Shown: positions 52,443 through 61,435 of the stretch, piece after piece | Layout: each line of letters begins with the position of its first letter | Numbering within the stretch: the stretch's first letter is position 1 | Assembly (NCBI GenBank): GCA_018263395.1 | Contig: JAANXF010000013.1 | Location: 1-64,000 of the forward strand | DNA from: Methanonatronarchaeales archaeon | GTDB lineage: Archaea > Halobacteriota > Methanonatronarchaeia > JAANXF01 | Direction of reading: 5' to 3' | DNA length: 64,000 bases | The notes under the pieces: model-generated | The model's input: the letters and a program-made list of their open reading frames with translations, nothing else | Told to the model about the DNA's origin: nothing | Databases searched by the model: none | Made by a program: the position numbers and the translations under genes

Positions 52443-54134
52443 ATGCGAGGGGCCGGCGATGCAGATGGCCGCAAAGTTGCCCTGGTCGTTTTAGGGTTAT
52501 TTTTATTGGCGGCTTTTTCGTGGGTAGGATACGTCTACTTCGTCGACGTCCAGAAACCCGCCATCGGCGTTATAGAACTACGAGGGGTCATATGGGAGGG
52601 AAAGGCCGATCAGGTCGCCAGTACGGTCAACTATACCATGCAGAACGAGGATATCGAAGGGGTAGTGGTAGTCGTGGACTCCCCTGGAGGTGGGGTCTCT
52701 GCCATCGAACGGATACACGGAAGCTTACTCCGCCTCAAAGAGGAGAAACCCTTGGTGGCATCTGTCGAAGGATTAGCGGCCTCCGGTGGGTACTACAGCG
52801 CGGTTTCCTCGGATTACGTCTTTGCCCAGCCCTCCTCGTTTATAGGAAGCATAGGCGTCATATCCACCGTTCCTCAGGGTGCGGAACCTGCGGAAGGGAT
52901 CCTTGATACGGGGCCCTACAAATCGCAGGGCTTCCCTATATCTGAAACTCCTAAGACGACGGAGAAGGTCCTCGGAAACTTTCTTGACGCCGTCAAGGAC
53001 GGGCGGGGGGAGCGCCTGAACGTCTCGGAAGAGAAGCTGAAACAGGGCTCTCTCCACCTCGCACCCGAGGCCGAAAGGATGGGGTTAGTGGACGAAACCG
53101 GTTTCTCAAAAGACGCCGTAAAGAGGGCCGCCGACCTCGCGGGAGTGGATGACTACCGGGTAGTCTCGGTGAACAAGGCGGTGAAGCAACAGGAGTCAGG
53201 GGATGGTACCCCGCTGCGGAACGACTCCTCTGAACTGACGGAGTGGCCCCATATCACCGAGGAACAGCTTCGAGAGATGGACCCCTCGTCCTACTTTTAC
53301 TATCTATACGTTCCACCCGACCAGAATCCGCTGCAGGATACACCACCTGAACTGGTGCCACCAGGTGAAGACGAGGCAGCGAGCCCGATGCCGGCTCTTG
53401 AGGGAGAGGCACCGGAAAACGTGGCGCTGCTGGATATGGCCCACGGAAACAACTTCGAGCCGGAAGAGCTCCAGCCATTGATCAACAGGCTCGTCTCAAG
53501 GGGATTTGTAGTAAGGGCGTATAACGGAGGCGGTCTGGGCCCGAAACTGGATAAAGTGGACAGCTTCTTCGTAGCCAACACCGCGGAGGGCTTCACTAAT
53601 GAGGAGGTCAACGCCGTAGACGCGTTCGTGAAGGAAGGGGGAAGACTTCTCATGGTAAACGACCCAACGAGGTCTGGACCTACCGAGGTCAACGGCCTCG
53701 CGACGAATTTCAATGTCTCCTTCTCGTCGGGGTACCTCTACGACATGGAGGATAACTACGGAGTCTACAGAAACATCTACGTCACGGAGTTCCAGGGTTC
53801 GCTATCCGGGACCGGGCGTCTGATGCTCCCGACCGCCGCTCACGTAGAGGTCAACGCCAGTTCGGTAGACGCGGCCTTCACCGACACGGAGACCGTTCAC
53901 TCAGCGACCCGGTCCCGGGGAGAGTACTCACCGGTGGTTCGGACCGGCGACGTGATGGCCATAGGTGACTGGTCATTCGCGACTTACCCGTGGCTGAACC
54001 TGGAGAACAACTCGGACCTCCTCGACGAGACTGCGGATTTCCTCGGCGAGCCACTCGAGCGCACCTCCAACCGGACCGGACCCTCTCCTGTACACCCGTC
54101 TCTCAACGATTCGGCTCTCGATGGCGATCAATGA
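52443..54134 (+). CDS. S49 (SppA-like) peptidase with DUF4350-like C-terminus
   Basis: The ATG giving MRGAGDADGRKVALV is preferred because TTTTATAGG at 52399-52407 would be a TATA box for a transcript starting near 52430; GTG at 52410 is only 3 bases from it. One TM helix (VALVVLGLFLLAAFSWVGY) leads to the S49 core with VVVVDSPGGGVSA and the nucleophile serine in ASGGYYSA, and a lysine in TGPYKSQG. After an acidic linker there is a second domain, VALLDMAHGNNFEPEEL to FVKEGGRLLMVNDP, which looks like DUF4350. It would degrade membrane peptides. Confidence 0.82.
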   Translation: MRGAGDADGRKVALVVLGLFLLAAFSWVGYVYFVDVQKPAIGVIELRGVIWEGKADQVASTVNYTMQNEDIEGVVVVVDSPGGGVSAIERIHGSLLRLKEEKPLVASVEGLAASGGYYSAVSSDYVFAQPSSFIGSIGVISTVPQGAEPAEGILDTGPYKSQGFPISETPKTTEKVLGNFLDAVKDGRGERLNVSEEKLKQGSLHLAPEAERMGLVDETGFSKDAVKRAADLAGVDDYRVVSVNKAVKQQESGDGTPLRNDSSELTEWPHITEEQLREMDPSSYFYYLYVPPDQNPLQDTPPELVPPGEDEAASPMPALEGEAPENVALLDMAHGNNFEPEELQPLINRLVSRGFVVRAYNGGGLGPKLDKVDSFFVANTAEGFTNEEVNAVDAFVKEGGRLLMVNDPTRSGPTEVNGLATNFNVSFSSGYLYDMEDNYGVYRNIYVTEFQGSLSGTGRLMLPTAAHVEVNASSVDAAFTDTETVHSATRSRGEYSPVVRTGDVMAIGDWSFATYPWLNLENNSDLLDETADFLGEPLERTSNRTGPSPVHPSLNDSALDGDQ

Positions 54135-54552
54135 GGTTATTTCGAAGAGTTTTATAGCGGTTTTCCGTACAAAAAAAGCCCCCCCGAGCCACCTATACCC
54201 ATATTACTCACGACGGGCGTTGTCGTTAGTCAAAGACGACGTCCTCACCTGGGGCATAACCACTTCTGGAGTCCTATGTGGAGCCTTGTGACCCATTATT
54301 TCTCAAGAGGAGCATTGAACCGTTTATAGGTACGCCCGAGCCGGCATTAACCGATGAGAGGGTGACCACAGAACCACCCCGAACGGAGAAATGCATCCAT
54401 ATAGATGTGGAACTAGATAGAAATATTCCTAACAAGCTTCTATATGCGGTTCTACCACACATAACTGATTAACTCCATTAGTTCCGGCGGGGCCTCTTCC
54501 CTCCTCGTTAAGCCGGTCAATCCATGGGGTCAGAACTCTTCTTCGCCCCCTT
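54135..54552. other. AT-rich gap, nothing supported
   Basis: An ORF at 54278-54472 has no recognisable features. AT-rich segments and an A7 run (54171-54177) are present. Confidence 0.4.
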
Positions 54553-54802
54553 ATGGGTCAAACCGCACCGAGCTACCGACAAACGGTCGAGGAGTTGTCG
54601 AGGGAGCTGAAGGACTTCCGTAACGGCCTCCGCGACCGAGACAGGGAGGCCTTCGACGAGCTGGTGGAGACAGCGAGGGAGTTCAGTCGACGCGGGGCAC
54701 AACGGAGGCCTCCTCGACCCGGCGCAGGCCATACTGCTGTCCATGCTGATCGGAGTCGAGAGACACGTGGAGATTTTGGAGGAGGGGTTTCACGATGGAT
54801 GA
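54553..54802 (+). pseudogene. DUF8156-like small protein, frameshifted
   Basis: MGQTAPSYRQTVEELSRE and RDREAFDELVETAREFSR resemble haloarchaeal DUF8156 proteins (MGRTNPTYR... D..AFD.L...AR). Near 54700 a one-base shift is needed to continue as HNGGLLDPAQAILLSMLIGV and ERHVEILEE to the TGA at 54800. Confidence 0.5.
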
Positions 54803-55021
54803 ACGCAACACTTAACTAATTCCTCATACGGTATGCCGAGGGATATCACCAAAGTGCCGGACGACCCCGGCCTTCGACCGTAAGCCGTGCTCCTCTTTTA
54901 TACTCGTCGACTTTCTCCCACAGATCCTCCGGAAAGGAAAGGTTGGTCGGATGCATCCCGGAGAAACCTTCGTCTCAGTACCTTGGACTTGGATAACCTT
55001 GTACAGGGCTTGTACAAGATA

Positions 55022-55094
55022 GGCCGGGACCGAGAATCGAACCCGGGTCGCAGCCTCCACAGGGCTGTAGGATAACCACTACCCCACCCCGGCC
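55022..55094 (-). tRNA. tRNA-His (anticodon GTG)
   Basis: On the minus strand G-1 pairs C73, the identity feature of tRNA-His. The acceptor is GCCGGGG/TCCCGGC, the anticodon loop CTGTGGA lies between CAGCC and GGCTG, and the T arm is CCGGG/CTCGG around TTCGATT. Confidence 0.93.
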
Positions 55095-55219
55095 ACTTCG
55101 GTAGGGATTCCCCTTTCTCGTCGGCGGTAAAGAAGGTTGTGGAGTGAAACAGGTGCGTCGCCGGGGCCTCTACCGCGGAAGTGAAAGGATATGACGGCTC
55201 GGCGACACACTCTTGCGAC

Positions 55220-55933
55220 ATGGAGCTCGACGGCAGTACGGCGCTGGTTACCGGAGGTTCCCGGGGCGTGGGGAGGGCGACCTGTGTCGCTCTCGCGGAG
55301 CGGGGCTGTGACGTGGCGGTGAACGCGAGGAGGGACGGTGCGGGTGCGGAGGAGACCGCCTCGCTCTGCGGGGAGGAGGGAGTGGACGCCTCGGTGCACC
55401 TCTTCGACGTGTCTGACTTCGACGCGGTGGGGAGGGGCGTCGAGGAGGTGGAGCGGTCAGTGGGCCCCCTCGACGTACTGGTCAACAATGCGGGCGTGGC
55501 CTCCTTTCTGTCCCTGGAGGAGACCTCCGAGGAGGACTGGGACCGCTCAATCGCGGTGAACCTGAAGGGCTCGTTCAACCTGTGCAGACGCGTGCTTCCC
55601 GGCATGAAGGAGCGCAGGTCCGGACGAATCGTCAACGTCGCCTCGACGGCGACCAGGGGCTCGGTCTCGCCGGGGTACGCGGCGGCCAAGACGGGGTTGC
55701 TAGGGCTGACCAGGTTCCTCGCCCGGGAGGGCGTCCCGGAGATTCTCGTCAACGCCGTGTCGCCCGGCCCGACCCGGACCGAGATGACCGCCGGCCTCCA
55801 CGAAGAGATGGCGGAGCACGTGCCGGCCGGGAGGATCGCGGAGCCGGGAGAAATCGCGTCAGCTATAGTCTTCGTGGCCGGACACGACTTCATCAGCGGG
55901 GAGAACCTGGTCGTCGGTGGAGGCCTGCGTTGA
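55220..55933 (+). CDS. Short-chain dehydrogenase/reductase (FabG-like)
   Basis: 237 residues from MELDGSTALVTGG. TGGSRGVGRAT is the NAD(P) loop, NNAGV the structural motif, and S(ASTATRG), YAAAKTG give the catalytic Ser-Tyr-Lys. Substrate cannot be told. The 13 residues of the longer track ORF are not family-like. 100 bases before ahbA on the same strand. Confidence 0.9.
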   Translation: MELDGSTALVTGGSRGVGRATCVALAERGCDVAVNARRDGAGAEETASLCGEEGVDASVHLFDVSDFDAVGRGVEEVERSVGPLDVLVNNAGVASFLSLEETSEEDWDRSIAVNLKGSFNLCRRVLPGMKERRSGRIVNVASTATRGSVSPGYAAAKTGLLGLTRFLAREGVPEILVNAVSPGPTRTEMTAGLHEEMAEHVPAGRIAEPGEIASAIVFVAGHDFISGENLVVGGGLR

Positions 55934-56033
55934 TTCCTCCCTATCGGCGGTTTGATGCGTCGGCGGGAGGCGGGACATGCTCCGTGAAGCGTCCCGGGAA
56001 GAAATTAAGCCGCTGAAACTCCATCTATGCCCG

Positions 56034-56519
56034 ATGAGCGAGCTCGCAACTGAGGACAAACTCATCCTGGACAGGCTCCAGTCCGATTTTCCACTCACGA
56101 GCAGGCCGTTCGACACGCTGGGCGAGGAGGTGGGCATCGAGGGCCCGGAGGTGCTGAGGCGCGTCAGGAACCTGAGTGAGGAGGGCTACATCCGGCGGCT
56201 CGCACCGGTCCTATCCTCCCGGAAAATAGGATACGGCGCCGCCGCACTCGTGGCCGTCCGCGTGGACGGGGACAGGATCGAGGAAACTGCAGACTTTATC
56301 TCCCGGTACAGCGGCGTAACGCACAACTACGAGCGAGCGGCACCGGGGTACAACCTCTGGTTCACCCTGCACGCCCGAGACGGCGACGAACTGGAGAGGG
56401 TAATAGACGAGGTGAGGGAGAACACTCCAGCAGAGGAGGTTCTGCCGCTCCCCGCCACGAGGGTTTTCGGGATAGGGGTCAGATTCGACATAGAGGGGGG
56501 CGTGGATGACGACCGGTAG
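56034..56519 (+). CDS. ahbA: Sirohaem decarboxylase subunit AhbA
   Basis: 161 residues from MSELATEDKLILD; the longer track ORF is not family-like before this. An Lrp/AsnC-like winged helix (FDTLGEEVGIEGPEVLRRVRNLSEEGYIRRLAPVL) leads to a ferredoxin-like ligand domain with THNYERAAPGYNLWFTL, the active-site His and Tyr region. With AhbB it converts sirohaem to didecarboxysirohaem in the archaeal haem route. Confidence 0.92.
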   Translation: MSELATEDKLILDRLQSDFPLTSRPFDTLGEEVGIEGPEVLRRVRNLSEEGYIRRLAPVLSSRKIGYGAAALVAVRVDGDRIEETADFISRYSGVTHNYERAAPGYNLWFTLHARDGDELERVIDEVRENTPAEEVLPLPATRVFGIGVRFDIEGGVDDDR

Positions 56520-57003
56520 CATGACCGATGGCGGCCTGTGCAGGGGGGACGAGGAACTTTTAATGGAGGTTCAGGACGGCATACCCTTGGTGGAAGAACC
56601 CTGGAGGGAGGTCGGGGAACGCCTCGGGATGTCCGAGGGCGACGTTGTCGAGAGGCTGGAGAGACTCATGGACGATGGCGTGATTCGGCGGATAGGTGCC
56701 TCCATCGTTCACCACTCCGTGGGGTACGAGTTCAACGCCATGGGGGTATGGAAGGTGCCGGAGGAGGAGGCCGAGGGGGTAGGGAAAAAGATGACGAGCT
56801 TCGACTTCGTGACCCACTGCTACGAGCGACCGGTTTTCCCCGGCAGGTGGGAGTACAACCTGTTCACGATGGTTCACGGCCGGTCGAGGGAGGAGTGCGA
56901 GGAGAAAATCGAGAAACTTGCCGAGGCGACCGGCGTGGAGGATTACGAAATGATTTACTCGACCCGGGAGTTCAAGAAGACGGGAGTGAAGCTTCCGGAA
57001 TGA
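56506..57003 (+). CDS. ahbB: Sirohaem decarboxylase subunit AhbB
   Basis: 165 residues, overlapping ahbA by 14 bases (ATG at 56521 would leave a one-base gap). GDVVERLERLMDDGVIRRIGASIVHHSVGYEFNAMGVWKV and THCYERPVFPGRWEYNLFTM are AhbB signatures. It forms the decarboxylase with AhbA. Its stop overlaps the next start (ATGA). Confidence 0.92.
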   Translation: MTTGSMTDGGLCRGDEELLMEVQDGIPLVEEPWREVGERLGMSEGDVVERLERLMDDGVIRRIGASIVHHSVGYEFNAMGVWKVPEEEAEGVGKKMTSFDFVTHCYERPVFPGRWEYNLFTMVHGRSREECEEKIEKLAEATGVEDYEMIYSTREFKKTGVKLPE

Positions 57004-57620
57004 TACCCCTGGTGCACGACCTGACCGGTAAAAAGGTCGTTATATTCGGTGGAGGCGACGTCGGTGAGCGCAAGGCCAGGTTCTTCGAGGGAGAGTGCGA
57101 AGTGGTCGTGGTGAGCAGGGACTTCAATGAGGGGCTGATGGACCTGGACGTCGAGCTCCTGAGGGGGGACGTCGAGGGGAGCTACGCGGAGCTCCTGGAC
57201 GGCGCGTTCCTGGCGGTGCCGGCCACCTCGAACAGGGTCCTCAACGCCGAGATAGAGGTGGAGGCAGGGGCGAGGGGCGTCCTCGTCAACAGGGTCGACG
57301 GGCCCGGGGAGGTGATCGTCCCGAGCGTGGTCGACTTCGAAGACTTCGCGGTGTCGATAACGACCTTCGGGGAGAGCCCCGCGACCTCCAAGTTCATAAG
57401 AGAGAGGATAGAGGAAATTCTGGGGGAGGAGTATCGGGGAATGGTAGAGATACAGAGGAGGGCGAGGGACTTACTGAAGGGGGAGGTCGAGGAGCAGATG
57501 GAGAGGGGCCGTGCCCTCGCCGAGGTGATGGAGGACGAGGAGGTCTGGTCACTCCTTAGGGAGGGGAGAACCGAAGACGCGTGGAGAAGGGGCAAGGAGG
57601 TTCTCAGGGTTGCCGTTTGA
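57000..57620 (+). CDS. Precorrin-2 dehydrogenase / sirohydrochlorin ferrochelatase-like protein
   Basis: 206 residues from MIPLVHDLTGKKVVIFGGGDVGERKARF, the NAD-binding start of the MET8/CysG-B family. Conserved steps follow: LAVPATSNRVLNAEI, VNRVDGPGEVIVPSVV, and ISIT-like SITTFGESPATSKFIRERIEE. It oxidises precorrin-2 to sirohydrochlorin with NAD and may insert iron to give sirohaem. The substrate for AhbAB is thereby made in the same operon. Confidence 0.92.
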   Translation: MIPLVHDLTGKKVVIFGGGDVGERKARFFEGECEVVVVSRDFNEGLMDLDVELLRGDVEGSYAELLDGAFLAVPATSNRVLNAEIEVEAGARGVLVNRVDGPGEVIVPSVVDFEDFAVSITTFGESPATSKFIRERIEEILGEEYRGMVEIQRRARDLLKGEVEEQMERGRALAEVMEDEEVWSLLREGRTEDAWRRGKEVLRVAV

Positions 57621-58881
57621 GAGCGTACTCGGGTTGCACGTGACCCACAAGTGGTGCGAAGTGGACGAGCTGGAGGCAGCGTCAACCGGCGACACCGAGT
57701 CGGCGCTGTCCCACCTGATGGAGCACGACTCTGTGAGGGAGTGCGTCGTGATGGAGACGTGTAACAGGGTGGAGATATACGTCTACGCGGAAGACAAGGA
57801 GGAGGGCAGGAAGGTCCTTCTGGACTTCGCGGAGCACAACATGGACCTGAACGTGGAGCGCTCGATACAGTTCACGAGCGGCGAGGAGGCTCTTCGACAC
57901 CTGATGGAGGTCTCCTCCGGTATAGACTCCATGGTGGTAGGCGAGGACCAGATACTGGGCCAGGTCAGGGAGGCGTACGAGCTCGCGAAAAAGAGAGGCA
58001 CCGTGCACAAGTTTCTGGACCTGGCGTTCACGAAGGCGATAAACGTCGGCAAGAAGGTGCGCACCGAGACGGGTATAAACAGGGGGGCGGTATCCGTGGG
58101 AACGGTCAGCGTGGACATGGCCGAGGAGGTCCTGGGGAGCCTCGAGGGCCGGGACATACTCGTGATAGGGGCGGGCGAGATGGCGACCAGCGTCGTCAAG
58201 TGCCTCGCGGAGAAGGCGCCGGGAAGAATCACTGTCGCAAACAGGACCCTGTCGAGGGCCGAGGAGCTGGCCCGGCAGGCCGCCGGCAGTGGAGTGAAGT
58301 TCTCACGCTTCACGGAGTTCCTCCCCGATGCCGACCTCGTCATAAGCGCCACCGGGGCTCCCCACCCGATAATAGAGAAGGAGGACCTGGAGGGCGTGGA
58401 GCGCACCTTGAAGCTGCTCATACTGGACATCTCCAACCCGAGGGACGTGTCCACGGACGTGGAGGAGCTGCCCGGCATAACCAGAATCGACCTGGACGGC
58501 CTGGAGGCCGTGACCACCGAGAACAGGAGGAGGCGCCGATCAGAGGCCAAGAAGGTGGAGGGAATGATCGAGCAGGAGCTCGACCTCCTCCTCCGGGGGT
58601 TCGAGGAGAAACAGGTGGATAACCTCGTCGGGCACCTGCACATGAGGGCCGCCAGAATCAGAGAGAGGGAGCTGAAGAAGGCCCTTCAGCGACTCGGGGA
58701 AGAGGACGAGCTGAGCGACCGTCAGGTCCGCATAATCGACGACATGTCGAGATCCGTGCTGGGCAGCCTGCTGGCGGACCCCACGGGCGAAATCAAGAGA
58801 GCAGCGAGGGAGGATGACGAGGAGTTCCTGTCCGCCGTCAGGAGGATGTTCCGTCTGGAGCAGCCGGTGATCAGCAGATGA
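57610..58881 (+). CDS. hemA: Glutamyl-tRNA reductase
   Basis: 423 residues from a TTG start. The catalytic cysteine is in VVMETCNRVEIY, followed by EDQILGQVREAY, GAVSVGTVSVDMAE, the NADPH loop LVIGAGEMATSVVKCL, and a dimerisation tail. It makes glutamate-1-semialdehyde from Glu-tRNA, the entry to tetrapyrroles. It overlaps both neighbours by a few bases. Confidence 0.96.
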   Translation: MPFESVLGLHVTHKWCEVDELEAASTGDTESALSHLMEHDSVRECVVMETCNRVEIYVYAEDKEEGRKVLLDFAEHNMDLNVERSIQFTSGEEALRHLMEVSSGIDSMVVGEDQILGQVREAYELAKKRGTVHKFLDLAFTKAINVGKKVRTETGINRGAVSVGTVSVDMAEEVLGSLEGRDILVIGAGEMATSVVKCLAEKAPGRITVANRTLSRAEELARQAAGSGVKFSRFTEFLPDADLVISATGAPHPIIEKEDLEGVERTLKLLILDISNPRDVSTDVEELPGITRIDLDGLEAVTTENRRRRRSEAKKVEGMIEQELDLLLRGFEEKQVDNLVGHLHMRAARIRERELKKALQRLGEEDELSDRQVRIIDDMSRSVLGSLLADPTGEIKRAAREDDEEFLSAVRRMFRLEQPVISR

Positions 58882-59636
58882 GGCTCGCTATCTTTCGGCC
58901 CGAGCGCCTCCTGCGGCGGTCGATCGATTACTGCGAGTCAAGGGGCTTCGAAGTCCTGGCAGCTCCCTCTATAGAGCTCTACCCGCGGAGCGATGCGATG
59001 AGGGAGTTCCTGTCGGAGGTCAGGGAGGGGGACCCGGATATCGTCGTGTTGACGAGCCAGAACTCCATACGAATGCTTCGGGACGAGCTGGGCGACGAGG
59101 TGGTCGACGAGCTGAGGGGAAGGACGGTCGCGGCGATAGGTACGAAGACCCTGAGGTCCCTTGAGGAGAGGGACATCGAGGTGGACATCGTGCCGGAAAC
59201 CTTCTCCTCGACCGGTCTGGTGGAGGCCCTGCGGCCTCACGAGGGTAGCTGCGTCCTGGTGGCGAGGAGCGACAGGGGCGACGAGCGTTTGCTCGAGGCC
59301 GGGGACTTCCTGGAATTGAGGGAGTTCAAGATTTACGAGGTCGGGCTTCCGAGGGACACCTCCCCGATACGGGAGGTCCAGGACCGCGCGGTTCGGGGCG
59401 AGGTGGACGCCTTCGCGTTCACGAGCACCATGACGGTCAGGAACTTTCTGAGGGTCGCGGATGAGGGCGGCAGGGTGGACGAGGTCAGGCGGGCACTCTC
59501 CGACTCGGTCGTGGCGGCGCTCGGCAGACCGACAGAGGAGACACTGGAGTCCCTCGGGGTGGAGGTGGACGTCGTTCCCGAGAGGTACACCTTCGAGGGC
59601 CTCGTGGACGCCATCGAGGGCCTGCCCGCCGCCTGA
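58878..59636 (+). CDS. hemD: Uroporphyrinogen-III synthase
   Basis: 252 residues. Two Rossmann-like halves are visible (VVLTSQNSIRMLRDEL and FAFTSTMTVRNFLRV), with AAIGTKTLRSL and VAALGRPTEETLESLGVEVDVVPERYTFEGLVDAI, typical of HemD. It cyclises hydroxymethylbilane with inversion of ring D. The start overlaps the hemA stop (ATGA). Confidence 0.92.
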   Translation: MRLAIFRPERLLRRSIDYCESRGFEVLAAPSIELYPRSDAMREFLSEVREGDPDIVVLTSQNSIRMLRDELGDEVVDELRGRTVAAIGTKTLRSLEERDIEVDIVPETFSSTGLVEALRPHEGSCVLVARSDRGDERLLEAGDFLELREFKIYEVGLPRDTSPIREVQDRAVRGEVDAFAFTSTMTVRNFLRVADEGGRVDEVRRALSDSVVAALGRPTEETLESLGVEVDVVPERYTFEGLVDAIEGLPAA

Positions 59637-59670
59637 AGATTTAACAAGGTTCGAGGGGGAGTCTCTTGTC

Positions 59671-60570
59671 ATGAATCGGCGAAGGCGGAGCCTGGTGGTT
59701 ATCGCGTTGATACTGGGAGGGATAGCGATCTCCCTGGTCGCGGGTTACAGCTACAGCCAGAACGTGGCCTGGGCCGGCGACGAGGTTCACGTGGTATACC
59801 TCCAGGGCCAGATGGCGACGGCGACCGTGCCCGGCGGCCTGGGCGTCGTATCGTCTGAAACCATCTCGGGCCACATCAGGGACTCCGCTGATTCCGGAGC
59901 GGCCGCGATCGTGCTCAGGGTGAATAGCCCCGGGGGGACTCCGGCGGCGGCCCAGGAGGTCGTGGACGCCGTCGAGTACGCCAGGTCGAAGGAGGTGCCC
60001 GTGGTGGCCTCGATGGGGGACATCGGCGCGTCAGCCGCCTACTACGCCGCGTCTGAAACCGACCGCATAGTTGCGAATCCCGACACCATGACCGGGAGCA
60101 TAGGCGTCATCTGGCTCTTCGAGAACTCCTCGGCCAAGTTTCGGAAGGAGGGCACCAACTACACCATCGTGAAGTCGGGTGAATTCAAGGACATGGGTTA
60201 CCCGCAGGTGGGGCTCACGGAGGAAGAGGAGGAGTACGCCCAGGGCGTGGTCGACGCCGCGCACTCCAGGTTCGTCGAGCAGGTCGCGGAGGGGCGAAAC
60301 CTGCCCAGGGACGAGGTGGAGAGCGTGTCGGACGGAAGGGTGTACACGGGCCGTGATGCCCTCGAACTCGGCCTCGTAGACGAGATGGGGACCCTCGACG
60401 CCGCGATAGAGGCGGCCGAGGAGCTCTCGGGCGTCGAGGACGCCGAGGTGAGGTACGTCAACCGCCCCTCCCTCGTGAAGCTGCTCCTGGGCGAGGGCGG
60501 CGGCGTCGGGTTTGCGGAGGTGCTCGGGTACCTGGAGCCCTACGGAAAGCTCCTTTCCGTGGCCGGCTGA
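59671..60570 (+). CDS. sppA: S49 signal-peptide-peptidase (SppA)
   Basis: 299 residues from MNRRRRSLVVIALILGG, a basic start and TM helix. NSPGGTPAAAQEV and the catalytic Ser in GASAAYYAASE with Lys in VKSGEFKDMG are intact. It is the second S49 peptidase in 7 kb, shorter than the first and without extra domain. It follows hemD by 34 bases. Confidence 0.93.
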   Translation: MNRRRRSLVVIALILGGIAISLVAGYSYSQNVAWAGDEVHVVYLQGQMATATVPGGLGVVSSETISGHIRDSADSGAAAIVLRVNSPGGTPAAAQEVVDAVEYARSKEVPVVASMGDIGASAAYYAASETDRIVANPDTMTGSIGVIWLFENSSAKFRKEGTNYTIVKSGEFKDMGYPQVGLTEEEEEYAQGVVDAAHSRFVEQVAEGRNLPRDEVESVSDGRVYTGRDALELGLVDEMGTLDAAIEAAEELSGVEDAEVRYVNRPSLVKLLLGEGGGVGFAEVLGYLEPYGKLLSVAG

Positions 60571-60658
60571 GGCAGCCCGGTAACCATAATTATTAATCGT
60601 GATAGATTTCCGAAACCTTTAATACTGTACCGCCTCAACGAAGTCACAGGTGACGTGG

Positions 60659-61027
60659 ATGAACAGGTACTTCTCGAGGCGGAGAATCACGAAGGAGGAC
60701 ATGCCGTCTACCACCCGCTTCCAGATCAAGGGCGGAGAGGGGGAACTGCACACTCTCATAGCCAGCGAGCGGGCCCGGGTAAAGAGGAGCGAGGTCACGG
60801 AGATACCCATAGAGCCGGTCTCTGTCCCCCTGAACAGGCTGATCGTGCCCTGCGGATACGTGCGGCACCCCCTGGGCAACACGGTGTCAGTTGGCGAGGA
60901 GGAGGTCAAGGACGTGGATCAGAAGAGGTACATCCAGCACGTGGCGTTCCTGCCCTTCAAGTACGGGGAGGTGCAGGAGGAAGATATCGTGGGGGTGGTC
61001 GACTTCATCCCCATTGAGAGCGCGTAG
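60659..61027 (+). CDS. DUF22-like archaeal protein (tentative)
   Basis: 122 residues from MNRYFSRRRI; GTG at 60650 is an alternative. EIPIEPVSVPLNRLIVPCGYVRHPLGNTVSVGE is highly conserved-looking and resembles DUF22, small beta-rich archaeal proteins of unknown role. TTTAATACT about 30-40 bases upstream is a TATA candidate. Confidence 0.65.
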   Translation: MNRYFSRRRITKEDMPSTTRFQIKGGEGELHTLIASERARVKRSEVTEIPIEPVSVPLNRLIVPCGYVRHPLGNTVSVGEEEVKDVDQKRYIQHVAFLPFKYGEVQEEDIVGVVDFIPIESA

Positions 61028-61435
61028 AGCTCTCTCCCGCCCCTTTATTAACAGGGGGAGAGGGGGCCCAGTCACCGGCGAGATTTACGTGGAGCACGGC
61101 TCACGGTTCCGCTCACGACCGGACCCGCCGGACAGGAAACGCGAACTGGAGAAAAAACACCCCATTTCCCCACGTTCTCTCGAGTACGGCCCCGTAGTGA
61201 AACGGCTCCAAGTCGAGACCGTACACCCCCGCTGGGAACCGCGACGCGGCCCGTGGCCCGGGAGGGGTATCCGTCGCCGCAGCAGAAGCCCCTGTCCGGC
61301 TGACCCGTGTTTCGAAACCTTTCCCGTGACGCGTGCCCGTCTCGCCGGAGCCCCAACGCGTTACTCCTCTCCCTGCTCCCTCGCCACCCTTCTGCCCCCG
61401 GCGCGGCTCGACGCCGTGGTTACTATCCGTATCCC
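61028..61435. other. Intergenic GC-rich gap
   Basis: Apart from the stem-loop at 61032-61062 no gene is supported. ORFs crossing here have proline/arginine-rich composition and no motif. Confidence 0.4.
61032..61062. terminator. Stem-loop after the DUF22-like gene
   Basis: CTCTCCC at 61032-61038 pairs with GGGAGAG at 61056-61062 around a loop containing TTTATTAA. It lies directly after the TAG. Archaeal terminators do not need hairpins, so this is tentative. Confidence 0.3.
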
